Part shown: positions 1 through 8,233 of the stretch, piece by piece
Numbering within the stretch: the first letter of the stretch is position 1
How the letters are laid out: every line of letters starts with the position of its first letter
Origin: CAZMYM01 sp964620325
GTDB taxonomy: Bacteria > Bipolaricaulota > Bipolaricaulia > UBA7950 > UBA9294
DNA length: 64,000 nucleotides
Direction: 5' to 3'
Assembly (NCBI GenBank): GCA_964620325.1
Contig: CAZUIM010000005.1
Span: 40,203-104,202 of the forward strand
Program-made: the position numbers and the translations under genes
The notes under the pieces: generated by a model
The model's input: only the letters and a program-made list of their open reading frames with translations
Told to the model about the DNA's origin: nothing
Database searches by the model: none

Positions 1-250
1 AAATGCCCTTCAAATAACCTGGCGCAACCACCATAGGCCAAAGTGCCCGCCCTGTCAACCGCAGGATCAAGGACAGCCAATCAATCTTACGGAGGAGCTC
101 CCAAGAACTCGCGCGGGCACCGAGCCGATCTGTGCGATCCGGCCGATTCCCTTCCCCCCCCCGCGAGCCGGCGAGAAGGTCGAAAGACGGAGCCATCACC
201 GAACGGCGTCTCGACCGTTGCCCCGCTCCGTTCTGCTACGTCCCGTCGAT
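1..250. other. no gene recognised
   Basis: I see no convincing gene or RNA in this stretch at the window edge. It lies 3' of the aclA terminator. Short open frames here have no ribosome site and no recognisable product. Confidence 0.5.
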
Positions 251-280
251 AGAAAAGGGGCCGGACGATCGTCCGGCCCC
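251..280 (-). terminator. Rho-independent terminator after aclA
   Basis: A perfect 24-base palindrome (GGGGCCGGAC, loop GATC, GTCCGGCCCC) at 257-280 is followed on the minus strand by TTTTCT. It starts 22 bases after the aclA stop codon, so it should end the acn-iclR-icd-aclB-aclA transcript. Confidence 0.9.
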
Positions 281-302
281 CACAACTCCCCGTTTCGAAA
301 CC

Positions 303-2150
303 CTATCCTACGATGTCGGGTCGTTCGGGAACGTCGTACAGGATGTCGTCGAGCGGATGTCGATACAGGCCCTGCTCGAGGCGGTTCTGGTCGAAGTAGT
401 GGCCGATGAGCCCGATGGAGCGGCCGAGGACGAACAGGGCGTTGAAGGTGCCCATCGCGATCATCTGATCGATCTCGTCGTCGGTGAATTTGATCTCCTT
501 GAGCAGGTCGACGAGCAACACGCCGATGCAGCCGTCGACGTTCAAGATCAGGTTGTTCTTCTTCTGCGTTGTGACGGCTTCGACCGACAGCGCGTAGTTG
601 AGCAGCGGAGTCGCCTTGAAGTGCGTCTTGGCGAAGTCCTTCATCAGCTCGACGCGCTTGTCCGGGTTCTCGAGTGTGTGCAACCGGTGCCCGATCCCCT
701 GAATGCGCACGTTCTTCGCCTTCATCCCGGCGATGAACTGGCGCGGGGCGAGGCCGTTTCGCAGGCCGTGAAGGAAGTGCTCGGCGGCCCCGTTGACCGC
801 CCCACCGAACCGCGGGCCGATCGTCAAGATCCCGCTGACCAGCGAGGAGATCAGGTCCTTGCCCGCTCGCGCGGTGACGATGGTGTTGTGCGCCCCAGAG
901 ACGGCGGCCCCGTGGTCGGCGATGACCTGAATAACCATCTCGAGGAAGTCGCGCGCGTACTGCGGGATCTCCTTCTTGAACCACAGAAGGCCTATCACGC
1001 CGCCGATTCCGTACTTCTTCTCGATCACTTCGTCGATCGGCACGCCGCAGTAATTGTGGACCTCGCCGGACTCGTCGCAGATCGTCGAGATGAAGTTGGT
1101 CGGCTTGCGGACGAGGCCTTCGGCCTTCGCCTGGTTGTAGTCCATCGGCACGTGCGGCGGCTCGGCGTCCTTGGCGGGCTCAATCGTCCCGTCGGCGACG
1201 AGCTTCTCGTAGGTCTCCTTGATCACCTCCGCGTAGTCGTCGAACGACTCCGGGACGATGACGCCGGCCTCGCGCAGCGCCACGTTCTTGGCGTCGGCGG
1301 TCTCGGACTCGCCGCCCGCCTTCGCGCCGGCGTGGCCGAACTGGACCTGGCCGGGGAGCACCTTGGCACACGTTCCCGTCGTCCACATGACGAGCGGCTT
1401 GCTCAACCGGCCGTCCTTGACGGCGGCCGCGATCTCGTGCTCGGCGGTTCCGCCGACCTCCCCGAGACAGACGAGGAGCTTGATCTCCGGGTTCTCCTCG
1501 TAGCGGAGCAAGTGGTCGAGCAGGCTCGCGCCCGGATGGGCGTCGCCGCCGATCGCGATCCCTTCGTTGATCCCGTCGGTCGTCCGGGCGACGATGTTGT
1601 ACGCCTCGTTCGACATCCCGCCGGAGACGGAGACGAAACCGACCGACCCGGGCCGGTGCAGTTTCGCCATCTTGATGTTGTCCATCGTCCCGGCGGTGTT
1701 GCCGATCTTGAACGCGCCGGCCTTGATCCCGCCGACGGTCGCCGGTCCGATGATCCATTTGCCCTTCGACTTCGCGGTCCGATTCAGGATCCGCGCGTGC
1801 CGCTCGGGGACCCCCTCGGCGATGACGGCGATCGTCCGGATCGTCTCCGTGTCGAGTGCCTCCATCGTCGTGTCGAACGCGGAGCGCTGCGACGCGAAGT
1901 TGACCATCACGTCGGCCTTTGGGAACCGCTCGACGGCCTCGTCGATCGACCGGAGCCGCGGGATCGTGACCTCGCGGGTTCCCCAGAAGAACGTCTCGAA
2001 CCCGCCGCGCTCGGGGGTGATCATCGCCACGACGGACGGCTCGTCCTTCCGACAGAGGTAGTCGAAGTCGAGCATCCGCTGCACTGCGGCCGTCTGCGCC
2101 CCGTAGATGAACGCCTTCGTCTCCCTGGAGAAGAGGTCGTAGTCTTTCAC
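303..2150 (-). CDS. aclA: ATP-citrate lyase, large (citryl-CoA forming/cleaving) subunit
   Basis: This is the 615-residue large subunit of two-gene ATP-citrate lyase, close to the length of Chlorobium AclA (about 608). With AclB it cleaves citrate with ATP and CoA to acetyl-CoA and oxaloacetate. The N-terminal half is the CoA-ligase part. It carries the phospho-histidine at about residue 273 in the motif FGHAGAKAGG. The C-terminal part is citrate synthase-like, with GIGHRLHTLENPD. The GTG at 2150 is chosen because GGGAGGTG lies just upstream and the codon overlaps the aclB stop by 4 bases (GTGA), which indicates translational coupling. The longer upstream reading only shadows aclB. It is last in the operon, and a strong terminator follows. 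Confidence 0.95.
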   Translation of the reverse strand: MKDYDLFSRETKAFIYGAQTAAVQRMLDFDYLCRKDEPSVVAMITPERGGFETFFWGTREVTIPRLRSIDEAVERFPKADVMVNFASQRSAFDTTMEALDTETIRTIAVIAEGVPERHARILNRTAKSKGKWIIGPATVGGIKAGAFKIGNTAGTMDNIKMAKLHRPGSVGFVSVSGGMSNEAYNIVARTTDGINEGIAIGGDAHPGASLLDHLLRYEENPEIKLLVCLGEVGGTAEHEIAAAVKDGRLSKPLVMWTTGTCAKVLPGQVQFGHAGAKAGGESETADAKNVALREAGVIVPESFDDYAEVIKETYEKLVADGTIEPAKDAEPPHVPMDYNQAKAEGLVRKPTNFISTICDESGEVHNYCGVPIDEVIEKKYGIGGVIGLLWFKKEIPQYARDFLEMVIQVIADHGAAVSGAHNTIVTARAGKDLISSLVSGILTIGPRFGGAVNGAAEHFLHGLRNGLAPRQFIAGMKAKNVRIQGIGHRLHTLENPDKRVELMKDFAKTHFKATPLLNYALSVEAVTTQKKNNLILNVDGCIGVLLVDLLKEIKFTDDEIDQMIAMGTFNALFVLGRSIGLIGHYFDQNRLEQGLYRHPLDDILYDVPERPDIVG

Positions 2151-3430
2151 TTCGCACCTCCCGTGAGGGCCATCGAGACGATGCGCGTCATGTGGGTCTC
2201 CGGCCCGTACACCTCGATCGGCACGCCGATCTCCTCGCCGAGCCGCCGCATGCTCTCCAGCCCCTCCACGTAGTTGGGGCCGCCGCGGCGGACGTAGATC
2301 ATCACCTTGTTCTCCTTCAGCTTCTCCTTGTATTGCCGGAGCGCCTGGATGATCCCGGTGAACGTCTTGGCGACGTCGGTGAAGTTGGCGATCCCGCCGC
2401 CGATCAGCAGGAACTTCGGCCGCCCTTGCGGATCGGGCTTCCGGGTCATCAGGTCGAGCAGCGTCTTGGCGTACTCGTAGGTCAGCTCGGTCGATGGGTT
2501 CCCCGAGTACTCGCCGTAGCAAGCGAGCTCGTCGGCGTAGCCGAGGTCGACGACCGTGTCGGCGTAGATGACCGACGCACCGCCGCCGGCGACCATCGGC
2601 CAGACGCGGCCGTCCGGATTGAGGACGGTCAACTTGAGGGAGGCGCCGGTCTTCTCGTCGAGCGCCGCGATGTACGCCTCTTCTTTGGTCGCGGCCGAGC
2701 CGAACGGCTTCGGAAACTCGATCTTCCCCCACTTCTCGGCGCACTGGAACGCCGCCGTGTCGTCGAGCTTGGCGACCGTGTCGAGCGGCGCGATCGCTCC
2801 GTCGACCAGGGTGATCGGGTTGGACTCGAGGGTCGTGAAATGATCCTCGACATAGACCCGGTATAGCGCCGCAATCGCCTCGACGACTTGGTTCTTGTTC
2901 GGGATCTCAGGTAGCGCCGCCGCCAGTTCCTTCTCGTCCAACTCGCCGAGGACCGGGACCTCGACTGTCACGATCGTGTCCCAGACCGACTCGATATCGA
3001 CGCCGCCCTCGGTCGAGAAGAGGATCCGATCGACCTCGTTCCCGGTGGTGAACGCGAGGTAGTACTCGACATCGTGCGCCACGAACGGTTCGATCAGGAA
3101 GTGGGTCAAGGTACCGGTCGTCTCACCGCCGGCGCCCTGAATCGTGACCCGCTTGTTCATCCGCTCACCGATCCAGTCCTTCACCTCGTCGAGCGTCCTG
3201 TCGACGTACAGGAGGTCATTCTTGCCCCGCTTGCCGAACAGCTGGTCCGGCTTGCAGACGAGCTTCGTCTCGGCGAGCCACGGATGCTCGCTCGACAGGG
3301 CGTCGAGATCGGTCTCGGGAGTCACGAGGACGAGTCGGTCGTCCATGCGGACTCCGCTTGCGCCATACTCCGACAACGCTCGAGCGACGAGGCGTTTCGC
3401 GTCGAATTCCCGTATCCCTTTCTGTGCCAT
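2147..3430 (-). CDS. aclB: ATP-citrate lyase, small (ATP-grasp) subunit
   Basis: This 427-residue protein is the ATP-grasp/succinyl-CoA-synthetase-beta-like subunit that activates citrate in ATP-citrate lyase. Visible family signatures are the N-terminal KGIREFDAKRL region, the glycine-rich VAGGGASVIYADTV segment, GEYSGNPSTELTYEYAKTLL, and the C-terminal LIGGGIANFTDVAKTF and YVRRGGPNYVEGL. The gene order aclB then aclA with a 4-base overlap is the arrangement known from Chlorobium. The ATG at 3430 starts 3 bases after the icd stop and GGAG lies upstream. Together with icd and acn it supports citrate cleavage in a reductive TCA cycle or for acetyl-CoA supply. Confidence 0.95.
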   Translation of the reverse strand: MAQKGIREFDAKRLVARALSEYGASGVRMDDRLVLVTPETDLDALSSEHPWLAETKLVCKPDQLFGKRGKNDLLYVDRTLDEVKDWIGERMNKRVTIQGAGGETTGTLTHFLIEPFVAHDVEYYLAFTTGNEVDRILFSTEGGVDIESVWDTIVTVEVPVLGELDEKELAAALPEIPNKNQVVEAIAALYRVYVEDHFTTLESNPITLVDGAIAPLDTVAKLDDTAAFQCAEKWGKIEFPKPFGSAATKEEAYIAALDEKTGASLKLTVLNPDGRVWPMVAGGGASVIYADTVVDLGYADELACYGEYSGNPSTELTYEYAKTLLDLMTRKPDPQGRPKFLLIGGGIANFTDVAKTFTGIIQALRQYKEKLKENKVMIYVRRGGPNYVEGLESMRRLGEEIGVPIEVYGPETHMTRIVSMALTGGAK

Positions 3431-3433
3431 CGG

Positions 3434-4753
3434 TCACTCACTCCGTCCGTTCATGTGCTTGACGATCTCGTGCCCGAACTGCGAGCACGAGATCTCCTCG
3501 GCTCCCTCCATCTGCCGAGCGAGGTCGTAGGTCACCCGCTTGGCGAGGATCGCCGACTTGAGTGCGTTGATGATTAGGTCGGCCGCTTCAGGCCATTTCA
3601 TGTAGCGAAGCATCTCGACCGCCGACAGAATCAAGCTCCCCGGGTTGACTTTGTCGAGGCCAGCGTACTTCGGCGCAGTTCCGTGCGTCGGCTCGAAACA
3701 GCCAGTCCCGGTCGCGTAATTGATGTTCGCGCCCGGCGCGACCCCCAATCCGCCGACCTGGGCGGCGGCGGCGTCAGACATGTAGTCGCCGTTGAGGTTC
3801 ATCGTCGCCACGACGTCGTACTCCGCGGGACGAAGGAGCATCTGCTGGAAAAACTGGTCCGCGATTCGATCCTTGAGGAGGATTTTCCCCTCGGGCACCT
3901 TCCCGTCATGCTTCTCGAACACCTCGGCCTCGGTGATGATCTCCGAGAACTCCTCGCCGACTTCGTACCCCCAGTCGCGGAACGCCCCCTCGGTGAACTT
4001 CATGATGTTCCCCTTGTGCGCGAGTGTCACCGAGTCCCGCTTGTTGGCGATCGCGTATTCGATCGCTGCACGGATCAAGCGCTTCGAACCTTCCTCGGAG
4101 ATCGGTTTGACGCCAATCCCACACATCTTGGTGAAGCGCATCTTGTCGCCGACGCCCATCTCCTCCGACAGCCATGAGACGACCTTGTCCGCTTCGGGCG
4201 TGCCCGCCTTCCACTCGATCCCCGCGTAGACGTCCTCGGTGTTCTCACGGAAGAAGGCGATGTCCAGCTCCTCTGGGTTCTTGACTGGCGCCGGGGTGCC
4301 GTACCAACGGACCGGCCGGAGACAGACGTACAAATCGAGGAGCTTCCGCAGGCTGACGTTCAGACTGCGGATGCCCCCGCCGACCGGCGTCGTCAACGGT
4401 CCTTTGATTGCGACGAGGTACGTCTGAATCGCGTCAACCGTCTCTTGGGGGAGGTAGTAGGTCTGGCGCTCATCCGGCGGGATCTCGGCGAGCTTCTCCT
4501 GAGTCAGATCCGGGTGGTTGACCTCGACCGCCTCGTCGCCGGCGAGCGCTTTCAGCCACTCGATCTTGCGCTTCCCACCGTAGGCCTTCTCGACCGCAGC
4601 GTCGACGACCTCCAGCATTGCGGGCGTGATGTCGATTCCGATCAGATCCCCGCGGATGAACGGAATGATTGGATGGTCGGGGACGTTCAGCCCTTCTGCG
4701 CCCCTCGTGATCGGTTCGCCCGCCTTCGGTTCGGGGACGTATCGATTGTTCAT
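3434..4753 (-). CDS. icd: isocitrate dehydrogenase (NADP-type)
   Basis: This 439-residue enzyme interconverts isocitrate and 2-oxoglutarate. It closely resembles E. coli Icd. The substrate loop RSLNVSLRKLLDLYVCLRPV contains the serine that AceK phosphorylates in E. coli. FRENTEDVYAGIEWK and THGTAPKYAGLDKVNPGS are also present. The Lys-Tyr in APKYAG and the later Tyr/Arg in VTYDLARQME are the residues that select NADP in the E. coli enzyme. I chose ATG 4753 because AAAGGAG lies 8-10 bases upstream; a longer in-frame reading to 4792 has no such site. It sits between the IclR regulator and aclB in one operon. Confidence 0.93.
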   Translation of the reverse strand: MNNRYVPEPKAGEPITRGAEGLNVPDHPIIPFIRGDLIGIDITPAMLEVVDAAVEKAYGGKRKIEWLKALAGDEAVEVNHPDLTQEKLAEIPPDERQTYYLPQETVDAIQTYLVAIKGPLTTPVGGGIRSLNVSLRKLLDLYVCLRPVRWYGTPAPVKNPEELDIAFFRENTEDVYAGIEWKAGTPEADKVVSWLSEEMGVGDKMRFTKMCGIGVKPISEEGSKRLIRAAIEYAIANKRDSVTLAHKGNIMKFTEGAFRDWGYEVGEEFSEIITEAEVFEKHDGKVPEGKILLKDRIADQFFQQMLLRPAEYDVVATMNLNGDYMSDAAAAQVGGLGVAPGANINYATGTGCFEPTHGTAPKYAGLDKVNPGSLILSAVEMLRYMKWPEAADLIINALKSAILAKRVTYDLARQMEGAEEISCSQFGHEIVKHMNGRSE

Positions 4754-4800
4754 GGTCGTGCTCTCCTTTGGGGGTTGTTTCGGTCTTTCCATCGGCGCTC

Positions 4801-5565
4801 CTATCCTTCGATCTCTCTGGTAATGTCTGCTGCAGCCTGAACCAGAAGGTCGATCAACCGCTGACGGTTCTCCCCTTCGCTACGGTGGCTCGGGACCGAC
4901 GCACCGATCGAGGCGATGATCCGCCCCGAATACGAGAAGATCGGCGCAGCGATTCCGCGCGTCCCGACGATCGCTTCCCCGTCGCTCTCCGAGAAACCCT
5001 CCTCACAGATCTTCGCCACCTCCCGCTCCAACGCCTTCGGATCGGTGATCGTCGTCTCGGTGAACGGCTCGAGGCCAACTTCGTCGAGGACCGTCTGACG
5101 CTCCTTCGGGCTGAGATGGGCGTAGATCGCCTTTCCGGTTGCACTCGCGTGTAGCGGGTAGGTGTCGCCCAGTTCGTACGAGACGCGCAACGCGTGGTGG
5201 CCGTCGACCTTCTCCAGACAGATTCCCTCATGTTCGCGCAGTCCGCACAGGATGACCGTCTCGCCGGTCTCCCGCGCGATCCGCTCCAGGTAGGGTCGGG
5301 CGACGTCGCGAAGCGGTCTCCGAGACATCGTCGCCGCGAGCTCGAGAATCTTCGTCCCGAGGCGATACCCCGGGCCCTCCGTCGCCTCGTCGACCAGGTG
5401 ATGAGAACGGAGGGCGGCGACGTACCGATAGGCCGTGCTCCGAGGCAGGTCGAGCTCGCGCGCGATCTCGGCCACCTGAAGCTGCGGGGATTCCGAAAGC
5501 AACGTCAGGATCTGGACGGACTTCTCCAGCGTGTTCAGCGGATTCGAGTCGCTTCGTCGTCCCAT
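4801..5565 (-). CDS. IclR-family transcriptional regulator
   Basis: This 254-residue protein has an N-terminal winged helix (about residues 10-70; LTLLSESPQLQVAEIARELDLPRSTAYRYVAAL). The C-terminal IclR effector domain contains YPLHASATGKAIYAHL and GIAAPIFSYSGRIIASIGAS. GGCGGAGG precedes ATG 5565. It lies between acn and icd with 47 bases to icd, so it probably controls this citrate/TCA operon. That role and its ligand are inferred. IclR proteins bind small acids such as glyoxylate or aromatic acids, and a TCA-type acid would fit here. Confidence 0.92.
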   Translation of the reverse strand: MGRRSDSNPLNTLEKSVQILTLLSESPQLQVAEIARELDLPRSTAYRYVAALRSHHLVDEATEGPGYRLGTKILELAATMSRRPLRDVARPYLERIARETGETVILCGLREHEGICLEKVDGHHALRVSYELGDTYPLHASATGKAIYAHLSPKERQTVLDEVGLEPFTETTITDPKALEREVAKICEEGFSESDGEAIVGTRGIAAPIFSYSGRIIASIGASVPSHRSEGENRQRLIDLLVQAAADITREIEG

Positions 5566-5654
5566 GCCTCCGCCCGTTCCCCTCTGTCTACGCAGTCGTC
5601 CACGCAGTCTGGCTCGCTCTGTACGCGGCGCACTTCGCTTCGCTCAGCGCGTGT

Positions 5655-5689
5655 GAGAAAGGGAGTCGTCCGATGACGTTCCCCTTCTC
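5655..5689 (-). terminator. possible weak stem-loop after acn
   Basis: GAGAAAGGGA can pair with TTCCCCTTCTC across a loop of about 14 bases, with one imperfect pair. It lies just past the acn stop codon. There is no good T-run, so it may be a processing or attenuation stem rather than a terminator. Confidence 0.3.
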
Positions 5690-5696
5690 GATGCGG

Positions 5697-7595
5697 TTAC
5701 GGCGATCCATGGTGGGCCGCCGTGTGGGCGAGCAGGCCGCCGACGCGGATCATCTCCACTTCCCGATCCGACAGATCGTGCCGCACCGGGAGTTCCGCTC
5801 CCTGCGTCGTGTTCTTCAGGATCAACTCGCCCTCGAGGTTCGATGCGTCGAGCTCGAGGACGTCGCCCTGGTCGATCCGGTCGGTGTCGACGACCAACGG
5901 GAGGATTCCCATGTTGATCAGGTTCGCACGATGGATGCGGGCGAAGCTCTTGGCGAACACAGCTGAAATGCCGAGGTGCCACGGCGCCAGCGCGGCGTGC
6001 TCGCGCGACGAACCTTGCCCGTAGTTCTCCCCACCGACGAGGAATCCCCCACCGGCGTCGAGCGCCCGCTGCGCGAACGTCTCGTCTTCGTAGCAAAAGG
6101 TGAACTTCGCAATTTCCGGCAGGTTCGACCGCAGATGCTGGGTCAGCGGCCCGGCCGGGAGAATCGCGTCAGTCGAAATCCCGTCGCCGAGCTTCAGAAG
6201 GACCTCACCCTTGAGTGTCGGTTCGAGCGGTCGCTGCTGCTCCAACGGGACGATGTTCGGGCTACGTCGGATCTCGACGCTCGGCCCCTGCGGCTCGAGA
6301 ATCAGGTAGTCGTCGACCGTCAGATGATCGACCTCAACCCGCGGCGCGAGGAGCTCCCGCGGATCGGCGATGACGCCCTTGAGCGCCGATGCCGCCGCAA
6401 CCTGCGGGCTGCACAGCGCGAGCTTCCCCAGCTTGTTCCCGCCGCGCCCCTGCCAGTTCCGGTTGACCGTCCGCAGCGAGAGGTGATTCGTTCCGGGGAC
6501 GAAGCCGATCCCGATGCACGCGTTGCACCCCGGCTCGATCATTCGTACCCCGGACTTCGTGAGCTCGAGGAAGCTCCCGTCCTCCATCAACATCTCCCAC
6601 GCCTGCCGAGAGGCGGGAGAGACGATGACGTCGATGTCGGTCGAGACCTTCTTCCCTTTCAGCATCTCGGCGACAATCTTGATGTCGCGATAGGAGCCGT
6701 TGGTGCACGAGCCGATGAACACCTGATCGAGCTTCGTCTCGGCGACGTCCTCGATGTCGAAGACGTTGTCGGGCATCCCCGGCATCGCGACGAGCGGCTT
6801 GAGGGACGAGAGGTCGATCTCGATCGACTCGTCGTAGATCGCGTCAGGGTCGGGCTTCAGCTCCGTCCAAGCGCCTTCTCGATCCTGCATCTTCAGGAAC
6901 TGGCGCGTCACCTCGTCGGACGGGAAGATCGACGACGTCGCCCCCGTCTCCGTGCCCATGTTGGTGATCGTCGCCCGCTCCGGTATCGTCAGCGTCTTCA
7001 CCCCCGGACCGCCGTACTCGATGAAGTAGCCGACCCCGCCCTTGACCGAAATCCGACGAAGCAATTCGAGCGCGACGTCCTTGGCGCTCACGTTCGGCGG
7101 AAGCTCGCCGGTGAGGACGACGTTCATCATCTTCGGTACGGTCAGATAGAACGGGCCGCCACCGGCCGCGACCGCAACGTCCATGCCGCCGGCGCCGATC
7201 GCCAGCATGCCCAATCCTCCGCCGGTCGGGGTATGCGAATCGGAGCCGAGCAACGTCTTCCCCGGCTCGCCGAACCGCTCGTAGTGCAGTTGATGACAGA
7301 CCCCGTTCCCGTTCTTCGAGAACTTGGCCCCGTAGTGCGAGGCGATCGTCTGCAAGAAGATGTGATCGTCGGTCGACTCACCCTTGAAGCCGAGCGATGT
7401 GTGATCGGAGTACGACACGACCACGTCGGCCTTCACTCGATCCATCCCGAGTGCCTCGAATTCGAGCCACGCCATCGTTCCGGTCGAATCCTGCGTCAAG
7501 CAGTGGTCGATCCGGATCCCGAATTCCTGACCGCGTTCCAGAGTTCCCTCGCGCACGTGTTTAGCGAGGATCTTCTCCGTCATCGTCTGACCCAC
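5697..7595 (-). CDS. acn: aconitate hydratase
   Basis: This 632-residue aconitase interconverts citrate and isocitrate through a [4Fe-4S] cluster. The three cluster cysteines are visible at about residues 297 (SCTNG), 357 and 360 (GCNACIG). Substrate motifs include DHTSL, GSDSHTPTGGGLG and, in the C-terminal swivel domain, GGENYGQGSSREHAAL. The length fits the shorter single-chain type found in many anaerobes, not the 850-900-residue AcnA/AcnB. GTG 7595 gives the usual VGQTMTEKIL start and has GAGGTGG 5 bases upstream; ATG 7583 is an alternative. It heads the operon with iclR, icd, aclB and aclA. Confidence 0.94.
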   Translation of the reverse strand: MGQTMTEKILAKHVREGTLERGQEFGIRIDHCLTQDSTGTMAWLEFEALGMDRVKADVVVSYSDHTSLGFKGESTDDHIFLQTIASHYGAKFSKNGNGVCHQLHYERFGEPGKTLLGSDSHTPTGGGLGMLAIGAGGMDVAVAAGGGPFYLTVPKMMNVVLTGELPPNVSAKDVALELLRRISVKGGVGYFIEYGGPGVKTLTIPERATITNMGTETGATSSIFPSDEVTRQFLKMQDREGAWTELKPDPDAIYDESIEIDLSSLKPLVAMPGMPDNVFDIEDVAETKLDQVFIGSCTNGSYRDIKIVAEMLKGKKVSTDIDVIVSPASRQAWEMLMEDGSFLELTKSGVRMIEPGCNACIGIGFVPGTNHLSLRTVNRNWQGRGGNKLGKLALCSPQVAAASALKGVIADPRELLAPRVEVDHLTVDDYLILEPQGPSVEIRRSPNIVPLEQQRPLEPTLKGEVLLKLGDGISTDAILPAGPLTQHLRSNLPEIAKFTFCYEDETFAQRALDAGGGFLVGGENYGQGSSREHAALAPWHLGISAVFAKSFARIHRANLINMGILPLVVDTDRIDQGDVLELDASNLEGELILKNTTQGAELPVRHDLSDREVEMIRVGGLLAHTAAHHGSP

Positions 7596-7620
7596 GCGAA
7601 CCACCTCACTCAAGACCGGC

Positions 7621-7648
7621 ATTATAGCGATCGGGCGAAATCCCGCAA
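7621..7648 (-). promoter_or_regulatory. sigma-70-type promoter of acn
   Basis: On the minus strand TTGCGG (7648-7643) and TATAAT (7626-7621) are 16 bases apart. Transcription would start near 7614, giving a leader of about 20 bases before the acn start codon. Confidence 0.65.
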
Positions 7649-7788
7649 ATCGCGACTGGAGAAGCCAGAACGTCTCATTATACGAGATGTCGATGCGCGA
7701 CCGTTCTCCTCCGATGTCTCCTCTGACACACTTCGATTCGGCGAGACTCGCACACATGCGATATCGATTCGCCTCAAGGGAGGAGATG

Positions 7789-8166
7789 ATGAAAACGAGA
7801 CGAGTGATTCTGTCGGCGATCTCCGGAGCGCTTCTTGCGGCCCTGGCGCTTCTCCTCGGGGGCTGCCTTCAGCAGACGACCCCGAGCCCCATCGCCTGCA
7901 TCGAGGCCGATCCGACGATCGGCTACGCGCCGCTGACGGTGACGTTCAACGCCTCGTGCTCGTTCGTCCCTGCCGGTGCGGAGGACGTCTACCACTTCCG
8001 GTGGGAATTCGACGACGGCACCGATGACGGAACGGGACTGAGACGGACCACAACACACACGTTCACTGAGTCAGGCACCTACACGATCTATGTCCTGATG
8101 ATCAACAGCGCGCACGAATGGGTCGACAGCGCGTCCCGCGTCATCACCGTTCTGCCGGCGGACTAG
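7789..8166 (+). CDS. PKD-domain lipoprotein
   Basis: This is a small secreted lipoprotein of 125 residues. Residues 1-25 are a signal peptide ending in the lipobox LLGGC, with the lipid-modified cysteine at about residue 26. The rest is one PKD fold: PTIGYAPLTVTFNASCS, then FRWEFDDG and HTFTESGTYTIYVLM. PKD domains bind surface sugars or proteins, so a cell-surface adhesion or recognition role is possible but unproven. AAGGGAGG precedes ATG 7789; the ATG at 7786 is too close to that site. It is divergent from acn and stands alone. Confidence 0.85.
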   Translation: MKTRRVILSAISGALLAALALLLGGCLQQTTPSPIACIEADPTIGYAPLTVTFNASCSFVPAGAEDVYHFRWEFDDGTDDGTGLRRTTTHTFTESGTYTIYVLMINSAHEWVDSASRVITVLPAD

Positions 8167-8233
8167 GTCCCCGTCCGGAAGAGGTCGTACTCGAATCGAT
8201 CGAGGGGCCGGACCAGGTCGCGGACGATCTCGC

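Noticed and set aside
132..2273. Very long open frame opposite aclA, and similar long frames opposite other genes (for example 5976-8027, 22485-24011 and 34594-36430)
   Set aside because: They are antisense or shifted readings of strongly coding GC-rich genes, with arginine-rich meaningless products and no ribosome sites.
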